From contig NZ_QTJV01000015.1 in assembly GCF_003412465.1 (NCBI RefSeq), positions 1-64,000 on the forward strand: a DNA stretch of 64,000 nucleotides, written 5' to 3'. Position 1 is the stretch's first letter, and the number at the start of each line of letters is the position of its first letter. A program made the translations under genes and the position numbers. Below the pieces are notes generated by a model. It had not been told where the DNA came from, made no database searches, and saw only the letters and a program-made list of their open reading frames with translations. Of the stretch, positions 33,095 to 42,429 are shown in pieces. The stretch is from Chitinophaga silvisoli. GTDB lineage: Bacteria > Bacteroidota > Bacteroidia > Chitinophagales > Chitinophagaceae.

Positions 33095-35218
33095 CTAGGC
33101 CATAACGGCTATCTTCAATGGTAAATATATAATAAATTCTGCACCTTCCCCCGGGGCAGTATTTACCAATATGCGTCCCTGATGCTTTTCTATGATACTG
33201 AATACGATAGAAAGGCCCAGACCAGTACCTTCGCCAACGTCCTTGGTGGTAAAAAACGGATCAAAGATCTTTTCTTTTACCTTTTCAGTCATGCCCGGGC
33301 CGGTATCTTTGATACTGATCACTGCCATTTCATCTTCCTGCCAGGTACTGATGATAACACGTTCTTCGCGGCCATCAGAATGGGTTTTAATTGCATTGAA
33401 GGCATTGGTCAGGATGTTCATGAATACCTGGTTCATCTTACCGGCATAGCATTCAATCTTGGGCAGGGTGCCATAGTGTTTCTCCACTTTTACATTTGGC
33501 GGAATACTATTCTTAAGCAGTACGAGTGTACTATCCAGCCCTTCGTGCAGGTCTACGGATTTCACATCACTTTCATCCAGGCGGCTGAAGGTACGCAATC
33601 CTTTGACAATCTCTGCTGTACGGGAGGCACCATCTTCAATACCTTTGATCAGGGAAGCGATTTCTTCGTGTATATAATCGATGTCTATCTCCTGTTTGTA
33701 AGCAGCGATTTCCTGCAGTTCCGACTTCACATCGGTCGCTGTTGCCAGTCCATCGTACTTATTGAGCAGGGTTCTGATATCTGCAATATCCAGTTTGAGT
33801 GGCTTAATATTGGAAGTGACAAAGTTGATCGGGTTATTGATCTCATGAGCGATACCTGCCGTGAGCTGACCGAGAGAAGCCATCTTCTCTCTTTCTACCA
33901 GCTGGGTCTGTGCATCCTTCAGGTTCTTCATGGCTATGTTCAGCTCTTCGTTGGTGGTTTGCAGCTCTTCAGTACGTTTATGCACTTTGTCTTCCAGGAT
34001 GATATTCTGCTCTCTCACCAGGCGTTCATTCTCCTGTGATGCCTGCAGGGCCTCGGCTCTGAATACATTGATCTTATGTGCCAGTGCGAAGGAGAGGAGC
34101 AGGGCTTCCATACCTGATCCTATCTGCAAAGCGTAATAGGTAAAATCATTGTATGGCAGCAGGTTCATATTGCGCATTACAAATACGATCACACTGAGCA
34201 GGAATACGGACCATGCCAGCAGGAAGAAACGGGCAGAGCTATAACCCATCCGGCTCATTTTCAGCGGTACAATGAATACGATCACAGCTGCAGCACTCAC
34301 TACCAGCTGTACCCAGATCTGGGCAATGGTATACCAGTTCAGCAGGGCAGGAATAAAGGCTACCAGGTATGCATAAATGAGATAGTTGATGAGGCGGTGT
34401 CCAAGCTGATAATGTTGCTTCGTCTGCAGGAATTGCTGTACAAACATCAAAGCTGTTAGCCCGTTGAAGATAGGTACCAGCACGGAGGCATGCATGGCCA
34501 GCCATGGCCAGGATGGCCATAGGAAGCGGAAGGCAAAGCCCTGCAGGGTCGCCTGTGTAAGCCCTACAAAGATGTTGTACGATACGTAGATCAGGTAACT
34601 GTTATCCTTTGTAGACAGGAAGATAAAGAGGTTGTAAAAGGACATGGCGAGGATAACCCCCACATACAGTCCGAAGATGAGGCCCCGGGAGCTGTTCTTG
34701 GTCGTTACCTGCTCTTTGGTGCCCACATAAATAGGTAGTTGCAATTGTTCCCCGGCCTTGATGCGCAGGTAGTACAGATGAGTACTGTGTGCCTGGAATA
34801 CGAGGGGGAAGATATAGTTCTGATGATCGAAAATCCTGTTGTGGTACTGGGTGAATTCCCCCAGCCTGGTTTCTTTGAATGTGCCATCGGGCAAGAGTTC
34901 AAAGAGGGTAATATCGTCGATAGTGGGATATTCTACTTCCAGTAGCAGTTTGCGGGCAGCACCGGGATTTTCGATGCTAAACCTTGCCCAGTGGGTATAA
35001 GGCGTGATCTGCAGGTTAGGTACATTTTCGCCTGGAGAGGTGAAAGAAACGTTTTGTATTTCTTTTATGCCAAGCTTGTTTGACTTGTCAGTAAATAATT
35101 CAAGGTACCTGCCAATGCGTGTGAGGGGCATACCCTCCTCATATACAAAGGGAGCTGCAGCCTGTGTATGCACATAGCATAATAGGGCGAGTAACCATAA
35201 GGTAATGATCCGGAACAT
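33095..35218 (-). CDS. 7TM-DISM sensor histidine kinase
   Basis: The 707-aa kinase has a signal peptide (to about residue 21), an extracytoplasmic 7TMR-DISMED2-type beta domain (about 30-165, with HWARFSIENP), seven membrane helices (about 180-380), a coiled coil (390-445) and a kinase core with His458 in GIAHEINNPINFV, then DTGPGM and GEGTGLGLSIV. DISM kinases often sense carbohydrate-like or small ligands. It lies 20 bases after the acyltransferase-like gene, in one direction with the ThiF cluster. Confidence 0.92.
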   Translation of the reverse strand: MFRIITLWLLALLCYVHTQAAAPFVYEEGMPLTRIGRYLELFTDKSNKLGIKEIQNVSFTSPGENVPNLQITPYTHWARFSIENPGAARKLLLEVEYPTIDDITLFELLPDGTFKETRLGEFTQYHNRIFDHQNYIFPLVFQAHSTHLYYLRIKAGEQLQLPIYVGTKEQVTTKNSSRGLIFGLYVGVILAMSFYNLFIFLSTKDNSYLIYVSYNIFVGLTQATLQGFAFRFLWPSWPWLAMHASVLVPIFNGLTALMFVQQFLQTKQHYQLGHRLINYLIYAYLVAFIPALLNWYTIAQIWVQLVVSAAAVIVFIVPLKMSRMGYSSARFFLLAWSVFLLSVIVFVMRNMNLLPYNDFTYYALQIGSGMEALLLSFALAHKINVFRAEALQASQENERLVREQNIILEDKVHKRTEELQTTNEELNIAMKNLKDAQTQLVEREKMASLGQLTAGIAHEINNPINFVTSNIKPLKLDIADIRTLLNKYDGLATATDVKSELQEIAAYKQEIDIDYIHEEIASLIKGIEDGASRTAEIVKGLRTFSRLDESDVKSVDLHEGLDSTLVLLKNSIPPNVKVEKHYGTLPKIECYAGKMNQVFMNILTNAFNAIKTHSDGREERVIISTWQEDEMAVISIKDTGPGMTEKVKEKIFDPFFTTKDVGEGTGLGLSIVFSIIEKHQGRILVNTAPGEGAEFIIYLPLKIAVMA

Positions 35219-35238
35219 GCGATAAATTTAGAGAAAAT

Positions 35239-35949
35239 TCACCGTTCACTCTGCACTTTGGTATATTGGTAATCGGGTATTTCCAGGTGATAGCTGACTT
35301 CGTAGGAACCTTTAGGACCAACTTCTGTTTTAGTTTGAATGAGTGTTTCCCTCAGATCATAGATGAGCTCCCGTTCTTTTGGATCCGCATATTCCAGGGA
35401 ATTGACATCGTTGATCACCATAGCAGTGGCTACGAAATCGTCTTTAGGATAGAAAAAGGTGCCTTTATCGCCGAGGGATTCGTCAATCATAAATCCTACC
35501 CGCTTCCCGATACGGGTGGTAATGGGGGCGCATAAAACGTGGAAATTGTCGATGGGCAGTTGTGCGGCAAGTACTACACCAGCCCTGGCCAGTACCTGGC
35601 TGCCGATACCCATACCAGCTACTTCTTTAGAGTTCCACATGGCGCAAATCTCAGCACTGCCGGGTTTTACCATGTCGTAGATTTTGCTGTCGTACTTACC
35701 GATCGCCGTTTCAATAGGCAGAGGGATGACACCGTCTGCCAGCTGTACTCTGGCTCCCCCATAAGTTTTGGTGCGGGATTCATCTTCAACAATAATTACA
35801 ATACTATTCTCATGTTGCATCCAGTCCGCGTTGCCGGACGTGATCTTGGCGATCCCAAAATAGATCTCCAACAACCTAAGGTGGCCGTTGTAAAACCTCA
35901 GGCAGGCTTCAGGATCGTCTGGTGCTCTAAATGCCCTTACTGTAATCAT
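35239..35949 (-). CDS. GNAT-like acyltransferase, uncertain family
   Basis: The 236-aa soluble protein has an acyltransferase-like layout: N-terminal helix, strands with SIVIIVEDE and YGGARVQL near 48-70, and a central segment ICAMWNSKEVAGMGIGSQVL near 101-120 that resembles a GNAT coenzyme-A loop. It may be related to N-acyl amino acid synthases, but I cannot confirm this. Its ATG overlaps the stop of the 42-aa frame by four bases, so it is coupled to that frame and, through it, to the ThiF gene. Confidence 0.5.
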   Translation of the reverse strand: MITVRAFRAPDDPEACLRFYNGHLRLLEIYFGIAKITSGNADWMQHENSIVIIVEDESRTKTYGGARVQLADGVIPLPIETAIGKYDSKIYDMVKPGSAEICAMWNSKEVAGMGIGSQVLARAGVVLAAQLPIDNFHVLCAPITTRIGKRVGFMIDESLGDKGTFFYPKDDFVATAMVINDVNSLEYADPKERELIYDLRETLIQTKTEVGPKGSYEVSYHLEIPDYQYTKVQSER

Positions 35950-36074
35950 GATTTTGCATGTGGATACTCTTTAATAATAGCATTGGTACGGGGGAGTGGT
36001 ATGAACAGACCGGCATCGCATTCGGTTGCAAAGAATGTGGTGTAAGCCAGTTCTAACCAGCTTGATTTAAACAA
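35946..36074 (-). CDS. Candidate 42-aa peptide coupled between ThiF and acyltransferase
   Basis: A TTG at 36074 overlaps the end of the ThiF gene by eight bases. The frame runs to a TGA that overlaps the next ATG (ATGA). The 42 codons read like a real protein: MFKSSWLELAYTTFFATECD, then GLFIPLPRTNAIIKEYPHAK and a final Ser, with one Cys at position 19. The otherwise gene-free 117-base gap is thereby filled by translationally coupled sequence. It may be a peptide substrate of the ThiF enzyme, a small subunit, or the remnant of a domain lost from the ThiF protein. No TTG-specific ribosome binding site is visible. Confidence 0.4.
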   Translation of the reverse strand: MFKSSWLELAYTTFFATECDAGLFIPLPRTNAIIKEYPHAKS

Positions 36075-37185
36075 ATATCTGCTCGAAGTCTACATAATAC
36101 CTGCCGGAGCTCTTGTATTGATCCAGCAATATACGCCTGCAGGTGTCAGTGACAGCAGCACCTCCGAGTACGACAGAGGAAGCAAGCTGGGGCCAGGTGG
36201 TAATTGTTTTACCAATTTCGCTCAGGGAGTATTTCATCCTGGCAGACATATCATCCAGGGCAACCATGGGGCGGAAGATAGGGAGTTTCTCAGCGTCAGT
36301 CAGCCCTTTTAACTTTTCCAGATCCAGGTCGGCAGGGATAAAACCATGCAGCAGGGGCCTTTCAGGTTCGAGGTCAAAACGCTCTACATCTACCATCCCT
36401 CTGTCATTGGTGTCCATTACTACCGGGATCTGTAAAGCTTTTGCCTTTACCCGGCTTAGTATTTTGATATCTATGCCATCACATTCTTCTACCAGCACAT
36501 CCAGGTTACCCCCACCAGTAAAGAAGTCGTCCAGATTCTGCTCTGTAGCACCATCCAGGTAACATTTTACTTTGATGAAAGGATCCAGTTCTGCTATTTC
36601 CCTGGCTGCTACCACAGCCTTGGATACCTGTATATTATGTATCCCCGTACGAATACGGTTCATATTGGTTAGTTCAATTTTGTCAAAGTCGGCCAGTCTC
36701 AACTCTCCACATACTCTTTCCATTGCAATGGTCAGTGCTATACTACCACCCACTGAGAGACCAATAATACCGATCTTCTTTGTACGCAGTTTTTCAATTT
36801 CATCCTTCATGATCTTATGCTGGTTGCGGCTTGTGCGCAATGCAATAAAATCTTCCTCATCCACAATATGCACAACTCTGTCAGCCCATGGATAGTAAAC
36901 CCATACTCCGATTTCTTCCAGCGCTTTATCTCCAACGTAAGCGGCTAAATGCTGCTCATATTCTTCGGGAGTCAAACGCCTGGTCGGGTTACTGATTTTG
37001 ATGAGTTCTTTTAACTGGGATTCGATGTGATCATGAATGCGTATATGCGGGTTGCTGCTTAATAAGCTGGTAAGGGCTTTATACTCTTCTGCTTTTTCCA
37101 GCCTGTAGAAGGATGGTGTATAGTTGTTTGTTTCTGGTTGTTGTTTTTTAATATGTTCTTCTAATTCTCTCATTTTGCCTGGCAT
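36067..37185 (-). CDS. ThiF/E1-like adenylyltransferase
   Basis: The 372-aa protein has an N-terminal helical extension of about 130 residues and then a ThiF/E1-like Rossmann domain: GIIGLSVGGSIA at 139-150 as nucleotide loop and LADFDKIELTNMNRIRTG at about 164-181, which carries the Asp and Arg that bind ATP. Such enzymes adenylate a C-terminal carboxylate of a partner protein or peptide. The Zn-binding CxxC pairs of many E1 enzymes and an obvious catalytic Cys are not seen. Similar domains occur in Rv1355c-like proteins next to acyltransferase and nitroreductase parts; here no nitroreductase is present. Confidence 0.75.
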   Translation of the reverse strand: MPGKMRELEEHIKKQQPETNNYTPSFYRLEKAEEYKALTSLLSSNPHIRIHDHIESQLKELIKISNPTRRLTPEEYEQHLAAYVGDKALEEIGVWVYYPWADRVVHIVDEEDFIALRTSRNQHKIMKDEIEKLRTKKIGIIGLSVGGSIALTIAMERVCGELRLADFDKIELTNMNRIRTGIHNIQVSKAVVAAREIAELDPFIKVKCYLDGATEQNLDDFFTGGGNLDVLVEECDGIDIKILSRVKAKALQIPVVMDTNDRGMVDVERFDLEPERPLLHGFIPADLDLEKLKGLTDAEKLPIFRPMVALDDMSARMKYSLSEIGKTITTWPQLASSVVLGGAAVTDTCRRILLDQYKSSGRYYVDFEQIFV

Positions 37186-37615
37186 AAAAAAAATGTATGA
37201 ACAATGAATGGTAAATTGGAATATTAATTGTATAATTAAAAAATATAATACTGTATCAGCACCCGCCCCTTAGTGTAGAGATATGTATCGGCATAAGGTT
37301 GAAGCCCTTTAAAGGCCAAGTTAGTTAGCGCACTACATATATTAGTTCGTCATCATGTAGTTTCGGGACAAATAGTTTTTATGTTCAAATAAAAAAATTT
37401 GTTAAAGTTTCACATGAAAGCTATGGTAAAATAACAATTAATTTCAAAAGAATGTGATTTATAGCCGTTATTTTAGGAATAAACCGTGAAATACGTAGTT
37501 GCCAGTACGCAGTCATTAATTAAAAAATTTTAATAATTGGTGTAGTATTTGTGGCATTCCCCAATGTCTTCGTAAATTGAATTCATTCTTCATCATAATT
37601 TTTAATACCTGGTAT
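37186..37615. promoter_or_regulatory. Divergent AT-rich control region between ThiF cluster and sod
   Basis: No gene is visible in this 430-base AT-rich stretch. It must hold the promoters of the minus-strand ThiF cluster and of the plus-strand superoxide dismutase. I cannot place a full -33/-7 pair for either; GTATTTG at about 37545 resembles part of a -7 element for the sod gene. Confidence 0.4.
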
Positions 37616-38356
37616 ATGAATAAAAGAGAATTTATTAAGTTAGCCGGCCTTGCCAGCGTAGCTGCTGCTGTAGGGAATCCTGCCGGCATGGTGAGTGCTG
37701 CTTCATTGAAAGGGAAAAACGATACGAACGGAAATAGTCCAAAAGCTCCTTTTACTGTGCCTGCGTTGCCTTATGCTTTTGATGCGCTTGAACCACACAT
37801 TGACAAGACAACAATGGAGATCCACCATGACAAACACCATGGTGCCTATGTGAAAAATCTGAACGATGCTGTAAAAGGTACTAAGTACGAAAGCCTGACG
37901 CTGGATGAGATCCTGGCTTCAGTAAAAGCAGATGATAAAGCGATCCGTAACAATGGTGGTGGACACTATAACCACTCACTGTTCTGGACACTGCTGTCAC
38001 CGACCAAAACAACTCCGTCCGACAAGCTGAAAGCTGCAGTGACTGCATCTTTCGGATCATGGGAGAAATTCCAGGATGCGTTTAATACTGCTGCAAAAAC
38101 AGTATTCGGTTCCGGTTGGGCATGGCTCATTGTTACACCTGCCGGGAAGCTGCAGGTAATATCGACACCCAATCAGGACAACCCGTTAATGAAAGGGATT
38201 GTGAAGGAAACAGGTAAGCCGGTGCTGGCGCTGGATGTATGGGAGCATGCATACTACCTGAAGTATCATAACGTACGTCCTGATTATATCGCTGCTTTCT
38301 GGAATGTGATCAACTGGAATGAAGTGGATAAATTGTATGCTGCGGCAATAAAATAA
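37616..38356 (+). CDS. Exported superoxide dismutase, Mn-type
   Basis: The 246-aa enzyme converts superoxide to oxygen and peroxide. Metal ligands appear as His in EIHHDKHHGAYV, His in GGGHYNHSLFW, and Asp and His in LDVWEHAYYL. The Gln of TPNQDNP and the Gly preceding HYNH indicate the manganese or cambialistic type. The first 30 residues (MNKREFIKLAGLASVAAAVG) form an export signal with Lys-Arg before the hydrophobic stretch, resembling a Tat signal. This places the enzyme outside the cytoplasm, unusual for SodA. The ATG at 37616 fits the signal better than the one 13 codons upstream. Confidence 0.88.
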   Translation: MNKREFIKLAGLASVAAAVGNPAGMVSAASLKGKNDTNGNSPKAPFTVPALPYAFDALEPHIDKTTMEIHHDKHHGAYVKNLNDAVKGTKYESLTLDEILASVKADDKAIRNNGGGHYNHSLFWTLLSPTKTTPSDKLKAAVTASFGSWEKFQDAFNTAAKTVFGSGWAWLIVTPAGKLQVISTPNQDNPLMKGIVKETGKPVLALDVWEHAYYLKYHNVRPDYIAAFWNVINWNEVDKLYAAAIK

Positions 38357-38372
38357 CTACATACACCTGCCC

Positions 38373-38406
38373 ATGATTGAGGCGGACAATTGTCCGCCTC
38401 AATCAT
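38373..38406. terminator. Perfect 34-base palindrome after sod
   Basis: Bases 38373-38406 read the same on both strands (core GGCGGACAATTGTCCGCC). It forms a 15-17-bp hairpin but has no T run after it. It may end sod transcription or protect mRNA ends; a protein binding site is also possible. Confidence 0.55.
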
Positions 38407-38411
38407 TGGCC

Positions 38412-38454
38412 GCAACATAAAAGGGTCTGCCGGAGGCAGACCCTTTTATGTTGC
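38412..38454. terminator. 20-bp hairpin between sod and GT39 gene
   Basis: GCAACATAAAAGGGTCTGCC at 38412-38431 pairs perfectly with 38435-38454 around the loop GGA. The internal AAAA/TTTT gives short T runs on both strands, fitting a bidirectional terminator between the convergent genes. Confidence 0.65.
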
Positions 38455-38457
38455 TTA

Positions 38458-40083
38458 TTATTTTCTCTTAAAAAAGACAAATCCATTTTTCTCTCCAATC
38501 ACCTCCAAATGCGGATTCGCTCTCCACTTCTCACTATCCGTAATCCTGCAAACAAAATACGTCGGCTTATCCACCGGGCCATTCAACAACCACTCCTGGT
38601 TATAATAATTCTTATTAGCCGCCGGCAATTTCCTTGTATAAAACAAATGCGCATAGCTATGATAACTTAGCACCTGCACATAATCATCCTTCCCCTGAAA
38701 CGACTCAAAAAACTCAATCGCCGCCCGCTGTGAAAACCCTTCAATTTTCGGCGTAAAATGTACAACCGTAATCTGTATCGCACAGATGGTACTCACAAAC
38801 AACATCACCATCCCGGCCTTCACCTTCTTATTAAACAGCAAGATTGCACTCATTATCACGAGCAACAAATACGTTGCTCCATACGCACTCTCCCACAATG
38901 AAAACGGTATATCCGCCTGCAAATTCGCCTTTGCAAATTTATCTCCGATAGCAGCAATCAACTGTTGTTTATACACACCTACCACAGGCAATAGCATAAT
39001 CGCCGTAGCGATCAGCATTCCAATCAGCAGCATCAGCACAATATTCCATGCCCTTAGGACCACCTTAGCCTCCGCCACTCTATAGATCTGCCAGGCAGCC
39101 AAAAAGCTCAGCGGGAAGTAACACAGGGAAGAGTAATGAACAATCTTGGTTTCCACAATTGAGAACAGGATCAATACTACCCCAAACAATACCCACATCC
39201 AGATCCTGAAATCCTTTACCTCAGCACCCTGTGCACCCCCATAAATAGATCGCTCCTTCCTGCCCCTGAAATACGCAAACAGGAAGATACTGGCAGGAAA
39301 GCAACCTACCAGCAGTACGATCCAGTGATAAAAGAAATTGCCCCCATGCCCTGCATCAGGCGTGGTGAGCAAACGGATCTGATAAGTGACAAATTCATTG
39401 AAGAACCACCAGCCATGGGCCAGCACTTCATATCCAAACCACAGGGCGGTGGTAATAAAGGCAAACAAGGTGATTAGTCCCAGCTGTGGCAATTTGATCC
39501 CTGTTTTCCCTTTCTTCACTACCCAATACACTATAAAGCTGAGCAAACTCACCAATATGGCTACCGGGCCTTTGGTCAGCACTGCCAATCCCAGGCATAT
39601 ACCCGCCAGGATGGCCACCCGGTTTGGTTTCGCAGCATAAGGTATGCGAAACACGCAATAGATAGCCAGGAATATAAAATAGTTGAAAGTCGGGTCAATA
39701 ATTCCTGACTTGAAATAGAAATGTGGTAACCAGGAGCCGGCATATGCCAGTGCCCACCATAATCCCAGCTTCTCATCAGCCAACTTTTTCCCGATTCCGA
39801 AAAGGGTCACGAGTGTAGCGATACCAATGATAGCATTAGGAAAACGTGCAGCAAATTCATTGATCCCAAAGATGGCCATACTAATAGCCTGCAGCCATAT
39901 GAATAAAGGCGGCTTTTGCCAGAAAGGGGCAAAGTCGATCTGTACCTGAGAGTAGTTATGTGTTACCAGCATCTCCCTTGCTGCTTCCGCAAAGTTGATC
40001 TCGTCCCAATCAAACAGGTGCACATGCCCCAGAAACGGGACGAACAGGATAGCGGCCGCAATGGCGATAAGCAGGTATTTCAT
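38458..40083 (-). CDS. GT39/ArnT-like glycosyltransferase
   Basis: The 541-aa protein has about 12 membrane helices and the PMT-like N-terminus LFDWDEINFAEAAREM with the catalytic Asp-Glu pair near residues 25-28, followed by FWQKPPLFIWLQA near 54-66. It transfers a sugar from a polyprenyl phosphate carrier to lipid or protein in the periplasm. The acceptor cannot be told from the sequence. It stands alone, ending next to the hairpins after sod. Confidence 0.88.
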   Translation of the reverse strand: MKYLLIAIAAAILFVPFLGHVHLFDWDEINFAEAAREMLVTHNYSQVQIDFAPFWQKPPLFIWLQAISMAIFGINEFAARFPNAIIGIATLVTLFGIGKKLADEKLGLWWALAYAGSWLPHFYFKSGIIDPTFNYFIFLAIYCVFRIPYAAKPNRVAILAGICLGLAVLTKGPVAILVSLLSFIVYWVVKKGKTGIKLPQLGLITLFAFITTALWFGYEVLAHGWWFFNEFVTYQIRLLTTPDAGHGGNFFYHWIVLLVGCFPASIFLFAYFRGRKERSIYGGAQGAEVKDFRIWMWVLFGVVLILFSIVETKIVHYSSLCYFPLSFLAAWQIYRVAEAKVVLRAWNIVLMLLIGMLIATAIMLLPVVGVYKQQLIAAIGDKFAKANLQADIPFSLWESAYGATYLLLVIMSAILLFNKKVKAGMVMLFVSTICAIQITVVHFTPKIEGFSQRAAIEFFESFQGKDDYVQVLSYHSYAHLFYTRKLPAANKNYYNQEWLLNGPVDKPTYFVCRITDSEKWRANPHLEVIGEKNGFVFFKRK

Positions 40084-40154
40084 TCCGTAATTTAGATTGA
40101 TCTGTTGAGATTCCTTTATTCTCCCTGATTAACAAATCAACAAAAATAACTAAA

Positions 40155-40928
40155 TCAACTTAGACCAATAGCCGCTTCGGGAATAATTTCGGCAGGTGTA
40201 CTTCTCTTTCTTTTGTCGAATACCATGTAAAGTAGCAGGCTGCTGGATGTGCCAATAATACTTCCTACATACACATCAATAAAGAAGTGCTGCGCCAGGT
40301 AAATCCTGGACCAGGCTGCCACAAATGCCAGCAGAACGTATACCAGTCCCATCATCTTATTGCGGGTGATGAGGGCCAGGAAACAGAACATAGCAAAGGC
40401 AGTTGTCGTATGACCGGAAGGGAAGCTGCATCCTCCGTGAACGGTTACCCATTTTACGGTGTGGATGATGGCTGGATTTTCGAAGTATTTAATAGGTCTG
40501 GGAGCGTTGAAAAAATGTTTAGCTGTTTGCACCAGGATGGTTACCAGCAGGAGAATACATCCTGCATTCAGGAACATCCGGTACTTACGCATGGCCAGGA
40601 TCACGGCCAGCATAATGCCGAAGGTGATACCATCGCCGACATAGGTGAGGCCGGTCATAATAACATCCGCCCAGGGAGCGTGAAAGCTATTGATGGCCAG
40701 AAAGAGTTCTTCATGGGAGAAGAAAAATACTTGTAGGATAGCGCCTGTTATAACCCATAACAGGAATGGCACAAAGAACCATGCGTTCTTGCCGGACAGT
40801 GTAACAATCGTTTTCAATTTTCGTGATTTTAACGTTGTAGGTATGCTGAGTAGGTGCAGCATGTAGCAGCCTGCGATTGCTTTTTGACATAGTATCCCCA
40901 CGACACCTGTTGGCATATGTTTATTCAT
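40155..40928 (-). CDS. PAP2-family membrane phosphatase
   Basis: The protein of up to 257 aa has about six membrane helices and the three PAP2 motifs: KHFFNAPRP, GGCSFPSGHTTTAF and SRIYLAQHFFIDV. It probably removes phosphate from lipid pyrophosphates such as undecaprenyl pyrophosphate or from phosphatidic acid. Several starts are possible in the first 20 codons; Met19 (MLHLLSIP) is a good alternative. The gene is not clearly in an operon. Confidence 0.88.
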   Translation of the reverse strand: MNKHMPTGVVGILCQKAIAGCYMLHLLSIPTTLKSRKLKTIVTLSGKNAWFFVPFLLWVITGAILQVFFFSHEELFLAINSFHAPWADVIMTGLTYVGDGITFGIMLAVILAMRKYRMFLNAGCILLLVTILVQTAKHFFNAPRPIKYFENPAIIHTVKWVTVHGGCSFPSGHTTTAFAMFCFLALITRNKMMGLVYVLLAFVAAWSRIYLAQHFFIDVYVGSIIGTSSSLLLYMVFDKRKRSTPAEIIPEAAIGLS

Positions 40929-40992
40929 ATGCTCATCTTGTCAGCTGGCATTGGATACCTATAGTTCGCAGGCTACGGGAAAGTGTAACTAC

Positions 40993-42429
40993 TCAGGTTG
41001 TAGGTTTGATTATATATCTCTGAAAGAACTTTTTTATTCTGTTGAAGATCCTCACATAGAATTCCTTATTGAACAGGTTGGAGTCGTTCATAGCTTTTAC
41101 GATCAGGAATACGGCAATAGGCATCAACACGATGTTTGACAGCCACATGCCACTCCAGGTGGCCATTACGTCCTTGCGGGCCATTTTCTCGCCCGTCATA
41201 AAGAATATATTGAAGATCACAAAGAATGCTACGGCAAAGATGAGCGGGGTGCCCAGACCGCCCTTACGGATGATGGAACCCAGCGGTGCCCCGATCAGGA
41301 ACATGACAATACAGGAGAAAGCGAGGGTAAATTTACGCTGCCATTCCACCTTGTGCAGGATCAGGGTATTGTGTTTATCCTGGAACTCTTTGGAGGGGCC
41401 TTCCAGGTTGCTCTGTCCATCGCGGATGCTCTGTTCGGTCCTCTCAATCACAAAGCGTTTGGCATCTTCAGGAATCATGTCTTTGAAGTGCTGTACTTTG
41501 GCAGGAGGTGCAGTGGCCAGCCAGCCGGTATCTTTCCATTGTCCGAACGGGAAGCGGCTGGTGATATATACATTTACGGTACGGGAAAAGAGTTTTTCCT
41601 GTTCCCGCAGTGAATCGATGGCTTTATCCAGTTGTCTTACGTTCAGCATCTGCTGATTAGAGGCAAAGAGGCCCATATCCAGGCGGCTGAAGGCGAAAGA
41701 GCTGAGGTCAAAGGCTTTCTTATACTGGCTGAAACCTAGTCTGATCAGGTCTCCTGGTTGGTTAAAGTTGCGGTTGCCACGTTCTTCATAGCGCCAGCCA
41801 TCTTCCAGGATGAAATATAAGAAGCGTTTGTCGTTAGACAGGATCATTTCACCTTTTTTGGCAAGGATCAGTTTGTCACCACCGCCGGGGCTATGATCGA
41901 CGATCATAACCTGGTGGATGGTTTTGTTATCCTTTTCCTTCTCGGCTACTTTGATGGTATAATCAGGAATATCTGTATAGAACACGCCAGCCTTGATATT
42001 GAAGGCAGGTTTTGAGTTCGTAATATCGTAGAGGAGTGATTTGGCGCGAAGGTTCGCTACCGGCATCACGTAGTTGTTAAAGAGGAAAGCCAGTACGGCA
42101 ATGGTAATACAGCAGTAGAGTACGGGGCGCATGAAGCGGAGGAGGGAGATCCCGGACGATTTGATGGCAACGAGTTCGAAGCTTTCGCCCAGGTTACCGA
42201 AGGTCATGATGGAAGACAGGAGTACCGCCAGCGGGAGAGCCAGTGATACCAGGTTGGCGCTGGTATAAGTGATCAGTTCGATGATCACGGGTGTATCCAG
42301 TCCCTTGCCCACCAGGTCATCAATATACTTCCAGAGGAATTGCATGACCAGCACGAACAAGGTGACAAAGAAGGTAGCCACGAAGGGCCCCAGAAAGGTT
42401 TTTATAATTAGCTTATCCAGTTTTTTCAC
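40993..42429 (-). CDS. LptF/LptG-family lipopolysaccharide export permease
   Basis: The 478-aa protein has three N-terminal and three C-terminal membrane helices with a large periplasmic domain between, as in LptF/LptG. The start (KLDKLIIKTFLGPFVATFFV) and LALPLAVLLSSIMTFGNLGE match the family, as does GAPLGSIIRKGGLG near residue 385. It extracts lipopolysaccharide from the inner membrane with LptB. The middle region is longer than in E. coli, as is usual in Bacteroidota. Single-gene transcript, divergent from the next gene. Confidence 0.9.
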   Translation of the reverse strand: MKKLDKLIIKTFLGPFVATFFVTLFVLVMQFLWKYIDDLVGKGLDTPVIIELITYTSANLVSLALPLAVLLSSIMTFGNLGESFELVAIKSSGISLLRFMRPVLYCCITIAVLAFLFNNYVMPVANLRAKSLLYDITNSKPAFNIKAGVFYTDIPDYTIKVAEKEKDNKTIHQVMIVDHSPGGGDKLILAKKGEMILSNDKRFLYFILEDGWRYEERGNRNFNQPGDLIRLGFSQYKKAFDLSSFAFSRLDMGLFASNQQMLNVRQLDKAIDSLREQEKLFSRTVNVYITSRFPFGQWKDTGWLATAPPAKVQHFKDMIPEDAKRFVIERTEQSIRDGQSNLEGPSKEFQDKHNTLILHKVEWQRKFTLAFSCIVMFLIGAPLGSIIRKGGLGTPLIFAVAFFVIFNIFFMTGEKMARKDVMATWSGMWLSNIVLMPIAVFLIVKAMNDSNLFNKEFYVRIFNRIKKFFQRYIIKPTT

